Both the position numbers and the translations under genes were made by a program. A stretch of DNA of 64,000 nucleotides from the NCBI GenBank assembly GCA_021847575.1, contig JAJZQO010000006.1, positions 1-64,000 on the forward strand, in the 5' to 3' direction. This document shows, piece after piece, positions 44,639-56,819 of this stretch. The notes under the pieces were generated by a model, which ran no database searches, was not told where the DNA came from, and worked only from the letters and a program-made list of their open reading frames with translations. Source of the DNA: Bacillota bacterium (GTDB lineage Bacteria > Bacillota > Sulfobacillia > JAJZYS01 > JAJYTV01). Positions within the stretch are counted from its first letter, which is position 1. Every line of letters begins with the position of its first letter.

Positions 44639-46168
44639 GTGCGGCGTTTGAACTGCGACTGGGCCTCGGCCCGCGCTCGCCTCAGTCCAGACAGGACGGC
44701 GATCTTCGATCTGGACCGCGGCGCGGCTTACAGCTACCGTGCCATGCGGGACCGGGTGGCGCGTCTCAGGGGTCTCGTCGCAGGCCTCGGCGTCGGGCGC
44801 GGCGACCGCATCGCCATCCTGGCGAAGAACGGCATTGCGCATGTCGACCTTTTCCTGCTGGCAGGCTACGCGGGCGTCACACTCGTGCCCCTCAACTGGC
44901 GGCTGCCCGCTCAGGAACTCACGCCGCTCGTCGCGGCGGCCCGGACTCGCCTTCTCTTCTACAGTCCGGAGTTCGAGGCGACGGCAGTGGGGCTGCAGGC
45001 GGCGACAGGCCTGCAGGCCTTCGCCCTCGCAGACAGCGGCGAAAGATACGAGTCGCTGCTCGCCCAGGCGCCTGCCCTGCCCCCTGAGCCAGCGGACGAG
45101 ACCGATGTCGCCATGCTTCTCTTCACCGGTGGAACGACGGGCATCGCCAAGGGCGTGCGCATCACGCACCGGCAGATCTTCTGGAACGCCGTGAACACGG
45201 TGACAAGCTGGGAGCTTTCCGCGGCGGACTGCGCCCCCGTCTTCACACCCTTCTACCACACGGGGGGCTACCACGTGCTGTTCTCGCCGCTCTACCACGC
45301 CGGCGGCACGAGCCTGATCGCTGAGGCTTTCAGCCCGGCGCTGGCACGGCGTGCCGTGCGTAACTACGGCGTAAGCGTTTTGTTCCTGATTCCGACCATG
45401 TTCCAAAGCCTGATCGACGAAGGGCTCGATCCCGAGGACATGGCGAGCGTGCGCTTCGCCATCTCGGGCGGAGCTGCTTGCCCCCCTTGGGTAGAGGAGC
45501 GCTTCGGTCGCCTCGGAGTGCGCTTCAAGCAGGGCTACGGGCTTACTGAGGTGGGGCCGAACTGCTTCTCGCTCGCCCTGGACGAAGCGGCCACCCACCC
45601 CGGCTGCGTGGGGCTGCCCGTATTCCATCTCGAGCTGCGCATCGTCGGAGACGACGGGCAGGCACTGCCGCCAGGCCAGCCAGGCGAACTCTGGCTGCGT
45701 GGCCCGACGGTAGCCGACGGCTACGAAGGCCGGCCCGACGAAACCAAGGCAGCCTTCGACCAAGAAGGCTTCTGCCACACAGGCGACCTTGCGGAACAGG
45801 ACCCGGACGGGTTCGTGCGCATCGTCGGCCGAAAGAAGGAGATGTTCATCTCCGGCGGCGAGAACATCTACCCGATCGAGGTGGAGAACGCCCTCTACGC
45901 GCACCCGGCGGTGGCCGTCGCCGCCGTCCTCGGCGTGCCGCATGAGCATTGGGGCGAGGTGGGCGTCGCTTGGGTGCAGTTGCGGGAAGGTGAGGACGCC
46001 TCGCCCGAGGAGCTCCTCGGCTTCCTGGCGGGACGCCTCGCGCGCTACAAGTTGCCGAAGCGGCTGCAGATCCTTCCCTCCCTGCCACTCACGGCCGCTG
46101 GCAAGGTGGCCAAGGAGGAGCTCAGACGGCTGTACTTCGCTCGGGCCGGCGCGCAGGAAGGTGCGTGA
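44639..46168 (+). CDS. AMP-dependent acyl-CoA synthetase/ligase
   Basis: MLLFTGGTTGIAKGVRITH, GLTEVGPNC, HTGDLAEQDPDGFVRIVGRKKEMFISGGENIYPIEVE, KVAKEELRR. Confidence 0.95.
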   Translation: MRRLNCDWASARARLSPDRTAIFDLDRGAAYSYRAMRDRVARLRGLVAGLGVGRGDRIAILAKNGIAHVDLFLLAGYAGVTLVPLNWRLPAQELTPLVAAARTRLLFYSPEFEATAVGLQAATGLQAFALADSGERYESLLAQAPALPPEPADETDVAMLLFTGGTTGIAKGVRITHRQIFWNAVNTVTSWELSAADCAPVFTPFYHTGGYHVLFSPLYHAGGTSLIAEAFSPALARRAVRNYGVSVLFLIPTMFQSLIDEGLDPEDMASVRFAISGGAACPPWVEERFGRLGVRFKQGYGLTEVGPNCFSLALDEAATHPGCVGLPVFHLELRIVGDDGQALPPGQPGELWLRGPTVADGYEGRPDETKAAFDQEGFCHTGDLAEQDPDGFVRIVGRKKEMFISGGENIYPIEVENALYAHPAVAVAAVLGVPHEHWGEVGVAWVQLREGEDASPEELLGFLAGRLARYKLPKRLQILPSLPLTAAGKVAKEELRRLYFARAGAQEGA

Positions 46169-47040
46169 AGGAAATGCTTCAGGAACCGGGGTCCGTGCGC
46201 ATCATCGACGCTGCCGACGGATTGCCACTCGCCCTCCACGACCTGGGCGGCGAAGGGTCACCTCTCCTCCTGTTGCACGGCATCACAGCCAACGCGCGCT
46301 CGCTGGACGCGGTGGCGGAGGACCTTCTTGACCAGTTTCATGTCTTCGCGCTCGACTTCCGCGGCAGGGGACGCAGCGGCTCGCCGTCGAGAGGCGCCGC
46401 CATCCCCGAGCACGCGGCCGACGCAGCGGCCGCCATTCATGCCATCGGCTCGCCGGTGCACCTGGTCGGGCACTCGCTCGGAGCGCTCGTCGGCCTCTAC
46501 CTGACCGGCGAGCAGCCGGAACTCGTGGACCATCTCGTGCTGATCGACGGTGCCGGTGATGTGCCGGCAGCCAATCTGGAGGCTATCGGGCCCTCGCTAA
46601 GTCGTCTCGAACAGGAGTACGCGACCTTCGAGGACTACGCGGCGACATTCCGCATGGCGCCGCACCTGCAGCCGTGGAACAGCTTCGTCGATGCCTTTCT
46701 CCGCCTGGACGCGCGCACGCTGCCTGGAGGCGCGGTGCGATCACGCGTGGAGCCCGGTATCATCCGCGACGAGCTCCTGGCGAACTCCACGCTGCCAACC
46801 CTGCGTCTCAGCCAGGAGAAGATCCGGCGGCCGACCCTGATCCTCCGTGCGGCAGCTCCGGTTGCGGAGGGGCTGCCTCCTGTTTTCGACAGGGCGACGT
46901 GCCTTCAGGCACACGCCGTCAACCCGCAGAGCCTGCTCGTCGAACTTCCCCATCTCCACCACTACTCGATCGGCCTCCAGCCCAGTGCGTTGCGCCGCGC
47001 GGCCTTGAGAAGCTTCCTGCTGCCTGCGAGCCAAACATAA
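46165..47040 (+). CDS. Alpha/beta-fold hydrolase
   Basis: PLLLLHGITANARSLDAVAEDL, VHLVGHSLGALVGLYL nucleophile elbow. Confidence 0.93.
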   Translation: MKEMLQEPGSVRIIDAADGLPLALHDLGGEGSPLLLLHGITANARSLDAVAEDLLDQFHVFALDFRGRGRSGSPSRGAAIPEHAADAAAAIHAIGSPVHLVGHSLGALVGLYLTGEQPELVDHLVLIDGAGDVPAANLEAIGPSLSRLEQEYATFEDYAATFRMAPHLQPWNSFVDAFLRLDARTLPGGAVRSRVEPGIIRDELLANSTLPTLRLSQEKIRRPTLILRAAAPVAEGLPPVFDRATCLQAHAVNPQSLLVELPHLHHYSIGLQPSALRRAALRSFLLPASQT

Positions 47041-47216
47041 ACACGATTGCCGGTTATCCTGAAACTGCGCCAGTCGCCTTTGCAGGGGGGCACGCAAGGA
47101 TGATCCGACGCTTGGGCCGAGAATTTTGTCCTTTTGTGCCTTGACGGTTACACTGCCGCGCAGTGAAGTGTACGGGTGGCCCGACCTGCGGAGCCAGCGG
47201 CCAGGGGGCGTCGCAA

Positions 47217-48755
47217 TTGTCCTATCGTGATCTGGTCCCGCTCGATCCCTCCCTGCCCGATGCACACTCCGAACTCGAGACCGCCATCGCCCATGTGCGT
47301 TCGCAGTTCGGCCGACGCTATCCGCTTGCCATCGGCGACCGCGAAGACGCCGGCAACGACGTCCTGGTCTCCTGCGACCCGGCCGACCCTGGGCAAGTTG
47401 TCGGCGAAGTCTCCCTCGGCGGCTTTAGCCATGCCGATCAGGCCGTGCGAAGCGCGGCGGCCATGGCTCCGGTCTGGTCTCGGGTGCCAGCCGAGGAGCG
47501 TGCCAGCCTGCTCCTGCGCGTCGCGGACGAACTCTACCGGCGCCGTGCCGAGCTCATGGCCTGGATGGCCTTCGAGACGGGCAAGAGCTTCACGGAATCG
47601 GACGGCGAGCTTGTCGAGACAATCAGACACCTCGGCTGGATCGCGGACCAGCTGACTTCCGTGCGTCCGGTGCGCTGGGCGTCGCTGCACGACGACTACG
47701 TCGTGGAGGAGTACGACCGACCGCTCGGCGTCGGCGTCGCGCTGACGCCGTTCAGTTTTCCTGTTGCACTGCCCATCGGCATGGCAGCGGCCGCCATCGG
47801 CGCCGGCAACACGCTGGTGCTCAAGCCGAGCCGAGTCGCCCCGATCACGGCTATTGAGTCCCTGCGCGCCTTCCGCGCCGCGGGGCTGCCGCCTGGCGTG
47901 CTCAACGTCGTCGTTGGACAGGGCAGCGAGCTGCGCGACGCTCTCGTGCACCACAGCCTCACCCGCTTCGTCGCGTTCGTCGGGTCGCGGACCGGCGGCA
48001 CCGCCGTCCAGGCCGGTGCTTCACTCTGGCAGCCGGATCAGGATCAGGCGCGCCATGTCGTCGCGCGCATGGACGGCAAGGCGGCGACGCTCGTCACCGC
48101 CAGCGCGGACCTCGACTGGGCAGCGCGGGAGGTCGTGCGCTCGGCGTTCGCGTTCCAGGGCCAGAAGTGCACTTCGACGGCACACCTCGTGCTTGTGGAC
48201 GAGATTCACGACGAGTTTGTCGACCGTCTCCTGGCCGAGGTGGAACGCTACTGCGCTGACCGGGGCCCGGCCGCGCTTGGGCACCGCTACGGACCGATGA
48301 TCAGCGCCGCGGCACTCGCGAAGGTACGCGGCTTCGCTCGCGAAGCAGCTAGCTACGGCATGGTGCTGAGGCATGGGGACAGCCAGGGTCCGGGCCACTT
48401 CATCGGACCCGTCGTGGTCGACGACGTCTACAGCGACACACCGCTCGCCCGCGAGGAGATCTTCGGCCCGTTCCTCTCGATCGTGCGCGCGGGGACGCTC
48501 GAGCACGCGATCGACGTGACGAGCGGCTCCGGTACCGCGCCAGCCGCCGCCGCCTTCACCCGCGACGCGCAGGAGGTGGCGCGCATCCGCGAACGCCTGC
48601 GTACGCGGACGCTTTACCTCAACGCCGCCTCCACCGGATCGCTCGCCGGCGTACGGCCGCCCACGGCGGACGGCCAGAACCACAACGAACCGGACGACCC
48701 CGCCGCTTTCCGAGAGACGCGCACGGTCATGGAGCGCTACACGTTTCCTCGGTAA
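47217..48755 (+). CDS. Aldehyde dehydrogenase-superfamily protein, RocA/P5CDH-like, altered active site
   Basis: AFQGQKCTSTAHLVL (Cys), REEIFGPFLSIV, but VVARMDGKAATLV where E(M/L)GGK is expected. Confidence 0.88.
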   Translation: MSYRDLVPLDPSLPDAHSELETAIAHVRSQFGRRYPLAIGDREDAGNDVLVSCDPADPGQVVGEVSLGGFSHADQAVRSAAAMAPVWSRVPAEERASLLLRVADELYRRRAELMAWMAFETGKSFTESDGELVETIRHLGWIADQLTSVRPVRWASLHDDYVVEEYDRPLGVGVALTPFSFPVALPIGMAAAAIGAGNTLVLKPSRVAPITAIESLRAFRAAGLPPGVLNVVVGQGSELRDALVHHSLTRFVAFVGSRTGGTAVQAGASLWQPDQDQARHVVARMDGKAATLVTASADLDWAAREVVRSAFAFQGQKCTSTAHLVLVDEIHDEFVDRLLAEVERYCADRGPAALGHRYGPMISAAALAKVRGFAREAASYGMVLRHGDSQGPGHFIGPVVVDDVYSDTPLAREEIFGPFLSIVRAGTLEHAIDVTSGSGTAPAAAAFTRDAQEVARIRERLRTRTLYLNAASTGSLAGVRPPTADGQNHNEPDDPAAFRETRTVMERYTFPR

Positions 48756-49100
48756 ACCAGGGCGCCGCGATCTTCAACCGCCATCCTGCCTGCCTTTGTC
48801 GCGTCCTCGAAGGACACATCGGGCGTTTCGCCGGAACAGTCCTGGTAGGTGTTGCAGGGCTGCAACGACGAGGTTCGCGCTGGGGTACGGACCCGTCTGC
48901 ACCCGGTCGCAGTCCAGGGCCGGCAAGGCAACATGCGCGCTGCCTCTGCCGCGGGCCGCATCGGCGGCACCACCGGCCGCGCAACTGCCAGTGCTGCAAC
49001 GGCGGACAGGCGCCGCGCAAATGAGCCACGCCAACGCGCCATCCCCTACCCGCTCTCGGAGGACAGGCTCCCTCGGGGCGTGTCGCCGCACCAGTGCAAG

Positions 49101-49138
49101 AAAGGGCAACGCCCCCTGCGACGGGGGAGTTGCCCTTT
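49101..49138. terminator. Strong bidirectional terminator-like hairpin between ALDH and murA
   Basis: AAAGGGCAAC gCCCCC tgcgac GGGGGa GTTGCCCTTT. Confidence 0.85.
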
Positions 49139-49175
49139 ATGGATTCCAACGAAACTCTTCAACCGCGCATTGCCC

Positions 49176-50480
49176 TTAGGGTTCCTCCGAGCACCGGCAG
49201 CGCTCGATGTCGGCGCCCAGCGATCCAAGCTTATCTTCGAGCCGATAGTAGCCGCGATCGAGGTGGAAAGCCTCGCTCAGCTCCGACGTACCCTTGGCAC
49301 CGAGGGCCGCGATCACGAGGGCAGCGGCCGCGCGGAGATCCGATGCCCGCAGATTCGCGCCCATGATGTGCGGTGTACCGGTCACCAGCGCGGTGCGCCC
49401 GTCGATCTTGATGTCCGCTCCCATGCGGCGCAGTTCCGGTACGTGCATGTAGCGGTTCTCGAACACCGTCTCCGTGATCACCGATGTCCCCTGCGCCCGA
49501 ATGAGGGCTGCCATGAGCGGGGCCTGGAGATCGGTGGGGAAACCTGGGTGAGGCATCGTCTTGACATCGATCGCCTGCAGCGGCTCCTCGGCCGTGATCC
49601 GCACGTAGTCGCCAGCATCCTCGATCACCGCCCCCGCCTCGCGCAGCTTCGCGAGCAAGGGCCTGATGTGCTCAGAGACGATCGGGCCGACCACGACGTC
49701 ACCGCCTGTCGCGGCGCCTGCGATCAGGTAGGTGCCGGCCTCGATGCGGTCCGGAATCACCTGGTAGGTGGCCCCGTGCAGCCGGTCCTGGCCATGCACC
49801 CGGAGCTCGGGCGTACCCGCGCCCCTGACCTCTCCGCCCAAGGCGTTCAAGAAATTCGCAAGGTCGACCACTTCCGGCTCCTGCGCCGCGTTCTCGACCA
49901 CGGTCCAGCCGTCGGCGAGGGATGCGGCCATCAGCAGGTTCTCCGTCGCTCCGACGCTGGGAAAGTCCAGATAAATGTTGGCGCCACGCAGACGGGGTGC
50001 GCGGAACTCGATGTAGCCGCTGTTCGACTGTACGTCGGCGCCCAGGGCCTGCAGTCCCTTGAGGTGCAGGTCAATCGGGCGCGAGCCGATGGCGCAGCCG
50101 CCCGGCAACGGCACACGCGCAACGCCGAATCGCGCCAGCAGCGGCCCTGCGATCAGGAAGGAGGCGCGCATGCGGCGCACCAGGTGCTCCGGCGCCGCAA
50201 AGGGGTCGACTTCTCGCGCCTCGACGGTAAGGTCCCGGCCGCTGCGCTCCGTGGAGACGCCCAGGGACATGAGGACGCGACGCAGCGTGTCGACGTCGTG
50301 CAACCACGGGATGCCAGGCAGCGTGACCGGGTCCGCGGTCAGCAGCGCCGCAGCCATCACGGGCAACGTGGCGTTCTTCGACGCCTCGACCTCGACCTCG
50401 CCGCGCAGCGGTCGTCCGCCGCGTACGATGATCTCCGGCAGCTGGCCTACCTGACGAACTTGCGTATCACTGTCGCTCAT
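49176..50480 (-). CDS. murA: UDP-N-acetylglucosamine 1-carboxyvinyltransferase
   Basis: VEVEASKNATLPVMAAALL, PLPGGCAIGSRPIDLHLKGLQALGA (active-site Cys). Confidence 0.97.
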   Translation of the reverse strand: MSDSDTQVRQVGQLPEIIVRGGRPLRGEVEVEASKNATLPVMAAALLTADPVTLPGIPWLHDVDTLRRVLMSLGVSTERSGRDLTVEAREVDPFAAPEHLVRRMRASFLIAGPLLARFGVARVPLPGGCAIGSRPIDLHLKGLQALGADVQSNSGYIEFRAPRLRGANIYLDFPSVGATENLLMAASLADGWTVVENAAQEPEVVDLANFLNALGGEVRGAGTPELRVHGQDRLHGATYQVIPDRIEAGTYLIAGAATGGDVVVGPIVSEHIRPLLAKLREAGAVIEDAGDYVRITAEEPLQAIDVKTMPHPGFPTDLQAPLMAALIRAQGTSVITETVFENRYMHVPELRRMGADIKIDGRTALVTGTPHIMGANLRASDLRAAAALVIAALGAKGTSELSEAFHLDRGYYRLEDKLGSLGADIERCRCSEEP

Positions 50481-50511
50481 GGATGACGGCTCCTTCTTGC
50501 GCGGCAGCGTG

Positions 50512-51183
50512 TCATGGTTCAGAGCTCGGGATGGTTGGCGTCGCGAGGACCGCCTTCGCGCTGTGCGCATTATCGTACGTGATCTGCACCGCGAGGTTCA
50601 TGGCTACGCCGCCAATTGCGACAACTGGGCGAATCCCCGGCACGTAGGCGAGCGCCAGCAGCCCTTTAGGCCCGTGGACAAGCCCGCGCTGCAGGGCACC
50701 CACCTGTCGCAGGGCGACCTTGACCGTCTCAGCTGACGGACTCGCTGCGAGCGTCGCCGTGACCGTCACCTGCTCGTGGCGGGGGCCGCAAGGCGGCGTC
50801 GAACTTGCACTGAGCGCCCTGCCGATCCCTTCCGCCGGTACCTCGACGGCCGTCGAACAAACCAGTGTCGCGCCCGCGGGACTCGGCAGGTAAGCGATTC
50901 TGGCGGTGCGGCCTCCGGCGTGGGCCGTGAAGACCTCGCCGGTCCCGAGCTCGGAGGCACGCCAGTTTCCCCCAGGGAGGATCTCCTGTTCTAGAATTCG
51001 CACAGCAGGGCGGTTTTTGACGGTGGAAACCGCAAAAACTTCCACGTGCGCCGTGGCCGTGCGCGCACCGAGGCTGGCCGCAAGCGGCCAGAGGGCGCTC
51101 GCCGTCGAACCGCGGCCGAGGGGTATCGCGTTCGACAATACCATGATACCAACGGAGGACATAAGCAATGGCAAGGCACGCAT
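50512..51183 (-). CDS. YwmB-like exported protein
   Basis: Position between atpC and murA as ywmB in Bacillus; signal peptide; EVFAVSTVKNRPAVRILEQEILPGGNW. Confidence 0.5.
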   Translation of the reverse strand: MRALPLLMSSVGIMVLSNAIPLGRGSTASALWPLAASLGARTATAHVEVFAVSTVKNRPAVRILEQEILPGGNWRASELGTGEVFTAHAGGRTARIAYLPSPAGATLVCSTAVEVPAEGIGRALSASSTPPCGPRHEQVTVTATLAASPSAETVKVALRQVGALQRGLVHGPKGLLALAYVPGIRPVVAIGGVAMNLAVQITYDNAHSAKAVLATPTIPSSEP

Positions 51184-51226
51184 TCCGGACCCTCCCGGAA
51201 ACGAGCCTTGCCACGTTCAGCCAGCG

Positions 51227-51649
51227 CTATACGGCGGCGGTTCTCTTGGCCTCCTGGGCGAGCTGCAGACGTACGAGCGCGCGCTCAAGCGCGAGCTCCG
51301 CACGCGCGAGGTCGAGGTCCGCAGCGCGCTCCCTGAGTCGTTCCTCCGCCCTCTCCTTGGCGCCTTCGGCACGGGTCACATCGATCTCCTCGGGCCGCTC
51401 CGCGGTGCGCGCGAGGACGGTGACCTGGTCGCCGCGCACCTCGAGGAAGCCGCCCGTCACCGCGTAGCGATCCCGGCCCCCGGGCGTGCGGACTTCCAGT
51501 ACGGACGGCCGGATCGGCGTCACAAGCGGGATGTGGTGCGGCAGGATGCCGAGGTCGCCAGCCGCGCCGCGCACGATGACCATTTCGGCGTCCGTGCGCG
51601 CGAGTTCCCGCTCCGGTGTCACGACCGAGACGGGGACGGTGCTCGCCAT
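51227..51649 (-). CDS. atpC: ATP synthase epsilon subunit
   Basis: VSVVTPERELARTDAEMVIVRGAAGDLGILPHHIPLVTPIRP. Confidence 0.96.
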   Translation of the reverse strand: MASTVPVSVVTPERELARTDAEMVIVRGAAGDLGILPHHIPLVTPIRPSVLEVRTPGGRDRYAVTGGFLEVRGDQVTVLARTAERPEEIDVTRAEGAKERAEERLRERAADLDLARAELALERALVRLQLAQEAKRTAAV

Positions 51650-51650
51650 A

Positions 51651-53075
<1,425 letters not shown>

Positions 53076-53921
53076 TTACTGAAGCGCGTTCGCGCCGCCG
53101 ACGATCTCGGCGATCTCGTTCGTGATCGCAGCCTGACGGAGACGGTTCAGAAGCAGAACCAGGTTGTGGATGAGATCCTCGCTGTTGCGGGTGGCGGAGT
53201 CCATCGCCGTCATGCGTGCGCCCCACTCCGACGCCTTGGACTCAAGTAGAGCCCTGTAGAGCTGCGCGTACAGATAGTGCGGCACAAGCGCCTCCAGTAC
53301 GGCCTCGGCATCCGGCTCGTAGATGTACTGCCGGCTGGCGCCGCCGCTCGGACGCTCCACCGGCAGCAGTTGCTGCACGATTGGGCGCTGCGTCATGACG
53401 CTGACGAACTGGCCGTAGACCAAGCGAACCTCGTCCACGTCGCCCGAAAGGAACGCCTGGACGATGTCCTCGCCGATGGCTTGGGCCTGGTAGTAGCGCG
53501 GGTAGTCGCCGATGCCGATGTACTCCTTCGCGATGGCGTGGCCACGGTGGCGCAGGTAGTCCCTACCCTTGCGGCCCACGGCGAAGAAGACCATCTCGCC
53601 GCCCTGGTTGATCTCCTGCTGCACCCGCCGCAGGATGTTCGCGTTGAACGGTCCCGAAAGGCCTCGGTCGCCCGTGAGGACGACATAGCCCACCTTCTGC
53701 ACGGAGCGCGGCCGGAGAAGCGGCATGCGCGAGGCGCTGGCGTCCTGCGACACCGAACGCAGTGCGTCCTCGATCCGCTCGGCGTAGGGCCTCGCAGCCT
53801 GGGCGCTCTCCTGCGCACGGCGCAGCTTCGCCGCCGCGACCATCTTCATCGCCTGGGTGATCTTGCGCGTGTTCTCGACGCTGCGGATGCGGCGTCGGAT
53901 GTCGCGCAGGCCCTGCGGCAT
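53076..53921 (-). CDS. atpG: ATP synthase gamma subunit
   Basis: LRDIRRRIRSVENTRKITQAMKMVAAAKLRRAQ and C-terminal AMDSATRNSEDLIHNLVLLLNRLRQAAITNEIAEIVGGANAL. Confidence 0.98.
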   Translation of the reverse strand: MPQGLRDIRRRIRSVENTRKITQAMKMVAAAKLRRAQESAQAARPYAERIEDALRSVSQDASASRMPLLRPRSVQKVGYVVLTGDRGLSGPFNANILRRVQQEINQGGEMVFFAVGRKGRDYLRHRGHAIAKEYIGIGDYPRYYQAQAIGEDIVQAFLSGDVDEVRLVYGQFVSVMTQRPIVQQLLPVERPSGGASRQYIYEPDAEAVLEALVPHYLYAQLYRALLESKASEWGARMTAMDSATRNSEDLIHNLVLLLNRLRQAAITNEIAEIVGGANALQ

Positions 53922-53932
53922 CTCTGCCCCTC

Positions 53933-55434
<1,502 letters not shown>

Positions 55435-55438
<4 letters not shown>

Positions 55439-55986
55439 GCCTGTCCCCCCAATTCACTGTCCGCCAGCAGCATCCGTCTGATGCTCGTCAGTCGGGAGCG
55501 TACTGTGTCGTCCAGCAGCTGGTCTCCGACGCGCACCCTCACCCCGCCAAGCAGTGCCGGGTCTACGCGCGGCGAGAGCCTCAGCCGCCTCTTGAACCGC
55601 TTCTCAAGCGCCGTTTTGAGCCGCTCGAGGTCCTCGTCGCCCAAGGGGACGGTCGTTTCGACAACGGCCTCGGCCTCCCCGCTGCGCTCGTCGGACATCC
55701 GGCAATATTCCTCGTAGATCGCCTCGATCTCGGACTCCCGCCTCCGTCCAAGCACTAGGCGAAGAAAACTCTCCAGCACTGGCGGCGCGTCGGGCAGCAG
55801 GCGGCGGAGCACGCGCTCCTTGTCAGCCGTCGCAATCCTCGGGTTTGCGATGGCCTGCCGCAAGGAATCGTTCTCTCGGTATGCCGCTATGAGGTCGGCG
55901 AAAGACCCGCGCACATCAGCCTCATAACCGCCCTTGGCGCCGATGAGTGCCTGCGCGTAGCGCCGCGCGACCGCCGCGCTGCTCAT
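55435..55986 (-). CDS. atpH: ATP synthase delta subunit
   Basis: [12 protein letters not shown]...[30 protein letters not shown]. Confidence 0.96.
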
Positions 55987-56477
55987 GATTCAGCTTCCGC
56001 CGTGCTCAGGAATTCCTCGACGAGCTTGCGCTGGCGCTCCTGGTCGAGCTCCGCGTCCAGCACCCGCCCTGCGATAATGAGCGAGAGCTCCGCCACTTCC
56101 TGGCGGATCTGACGAACAGCTTCGCGCTTCTCGCCCGCGATCTCCTCGCGCGCCATCGCGATCAGCCGCTCCGCCTCACGACGGGCCTCGGCAATCGTCT
56201 CCTGCGCCTGCACGTCCGCCGTGCGCTGGGCACGGTCGATCAGCGCGTGCGCATCCTGGCGTGCACTCTGCATCTGCGCCTCGAACTCTTCCTTCAGCTT
56301 CTGCGCTTCCTCACGGTCGCGCCGCGCTTCGTCGATGGAGCGCTCGATGCGCTCGCGTCGCTCGCGCAGGATCTTCTCCATCGGCGGGAAGCCGTACTTG
56401 TACATGAAGAAGAGGAAGATGAGGAAGGAGAGGATCTCGGCGACGATCGTTCCGGCATTGACCCCTAGCGCCGCCAC
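55983..56477 (-). CDS. atpF: ATP synthase b subunit
   Basis: N-terminal TM, YGFPPMEKILRERRERIERSIDEARRDREEAQKLKEE; between atpH and atpE. Confidence 0.96.
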   Translation of the reverse strand: MAALGVNAGTIVAEILSFLIFLFFMYKYGFPPMEKILRERRERIERSIDEARRDREEAQKLKEEFEAQMQSARQDAHALIDRAQRTADVQAQETIAEARREAERLIAMAREEIAGEKREAVRQIRQEVAELSLIIAGRVLDAELDQERQRKLVEEFLSTAEAES

Positions 56478-56545
56478 GTCGAACTCCTTTCAGGATTGGG
56501 CGCGAACCGCCTGGGCCCGCGCCTTCTCCGCCGCGAAAGTCCTGA

Positions 56546-56782
<237 letters not shown>

Positions 56783-56819
56783 CTACTCACCTCCCTTCAA
56801 TGATGTGTTGTCGCTCGAC

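Noticed and set aside
44111-45949. 612-aa minus-strand ORF
   Set aside because: Antisense to the acyl-CoA ligase and KASIII-like genes, which have strong family motifs.
48727-49149. Small minus-strand ORFs (101-140 aa) between ALDH and murA
   Set aside because: Overlapping alternative frames with no recognisable motif; one overlaps the ALDH 3' end.
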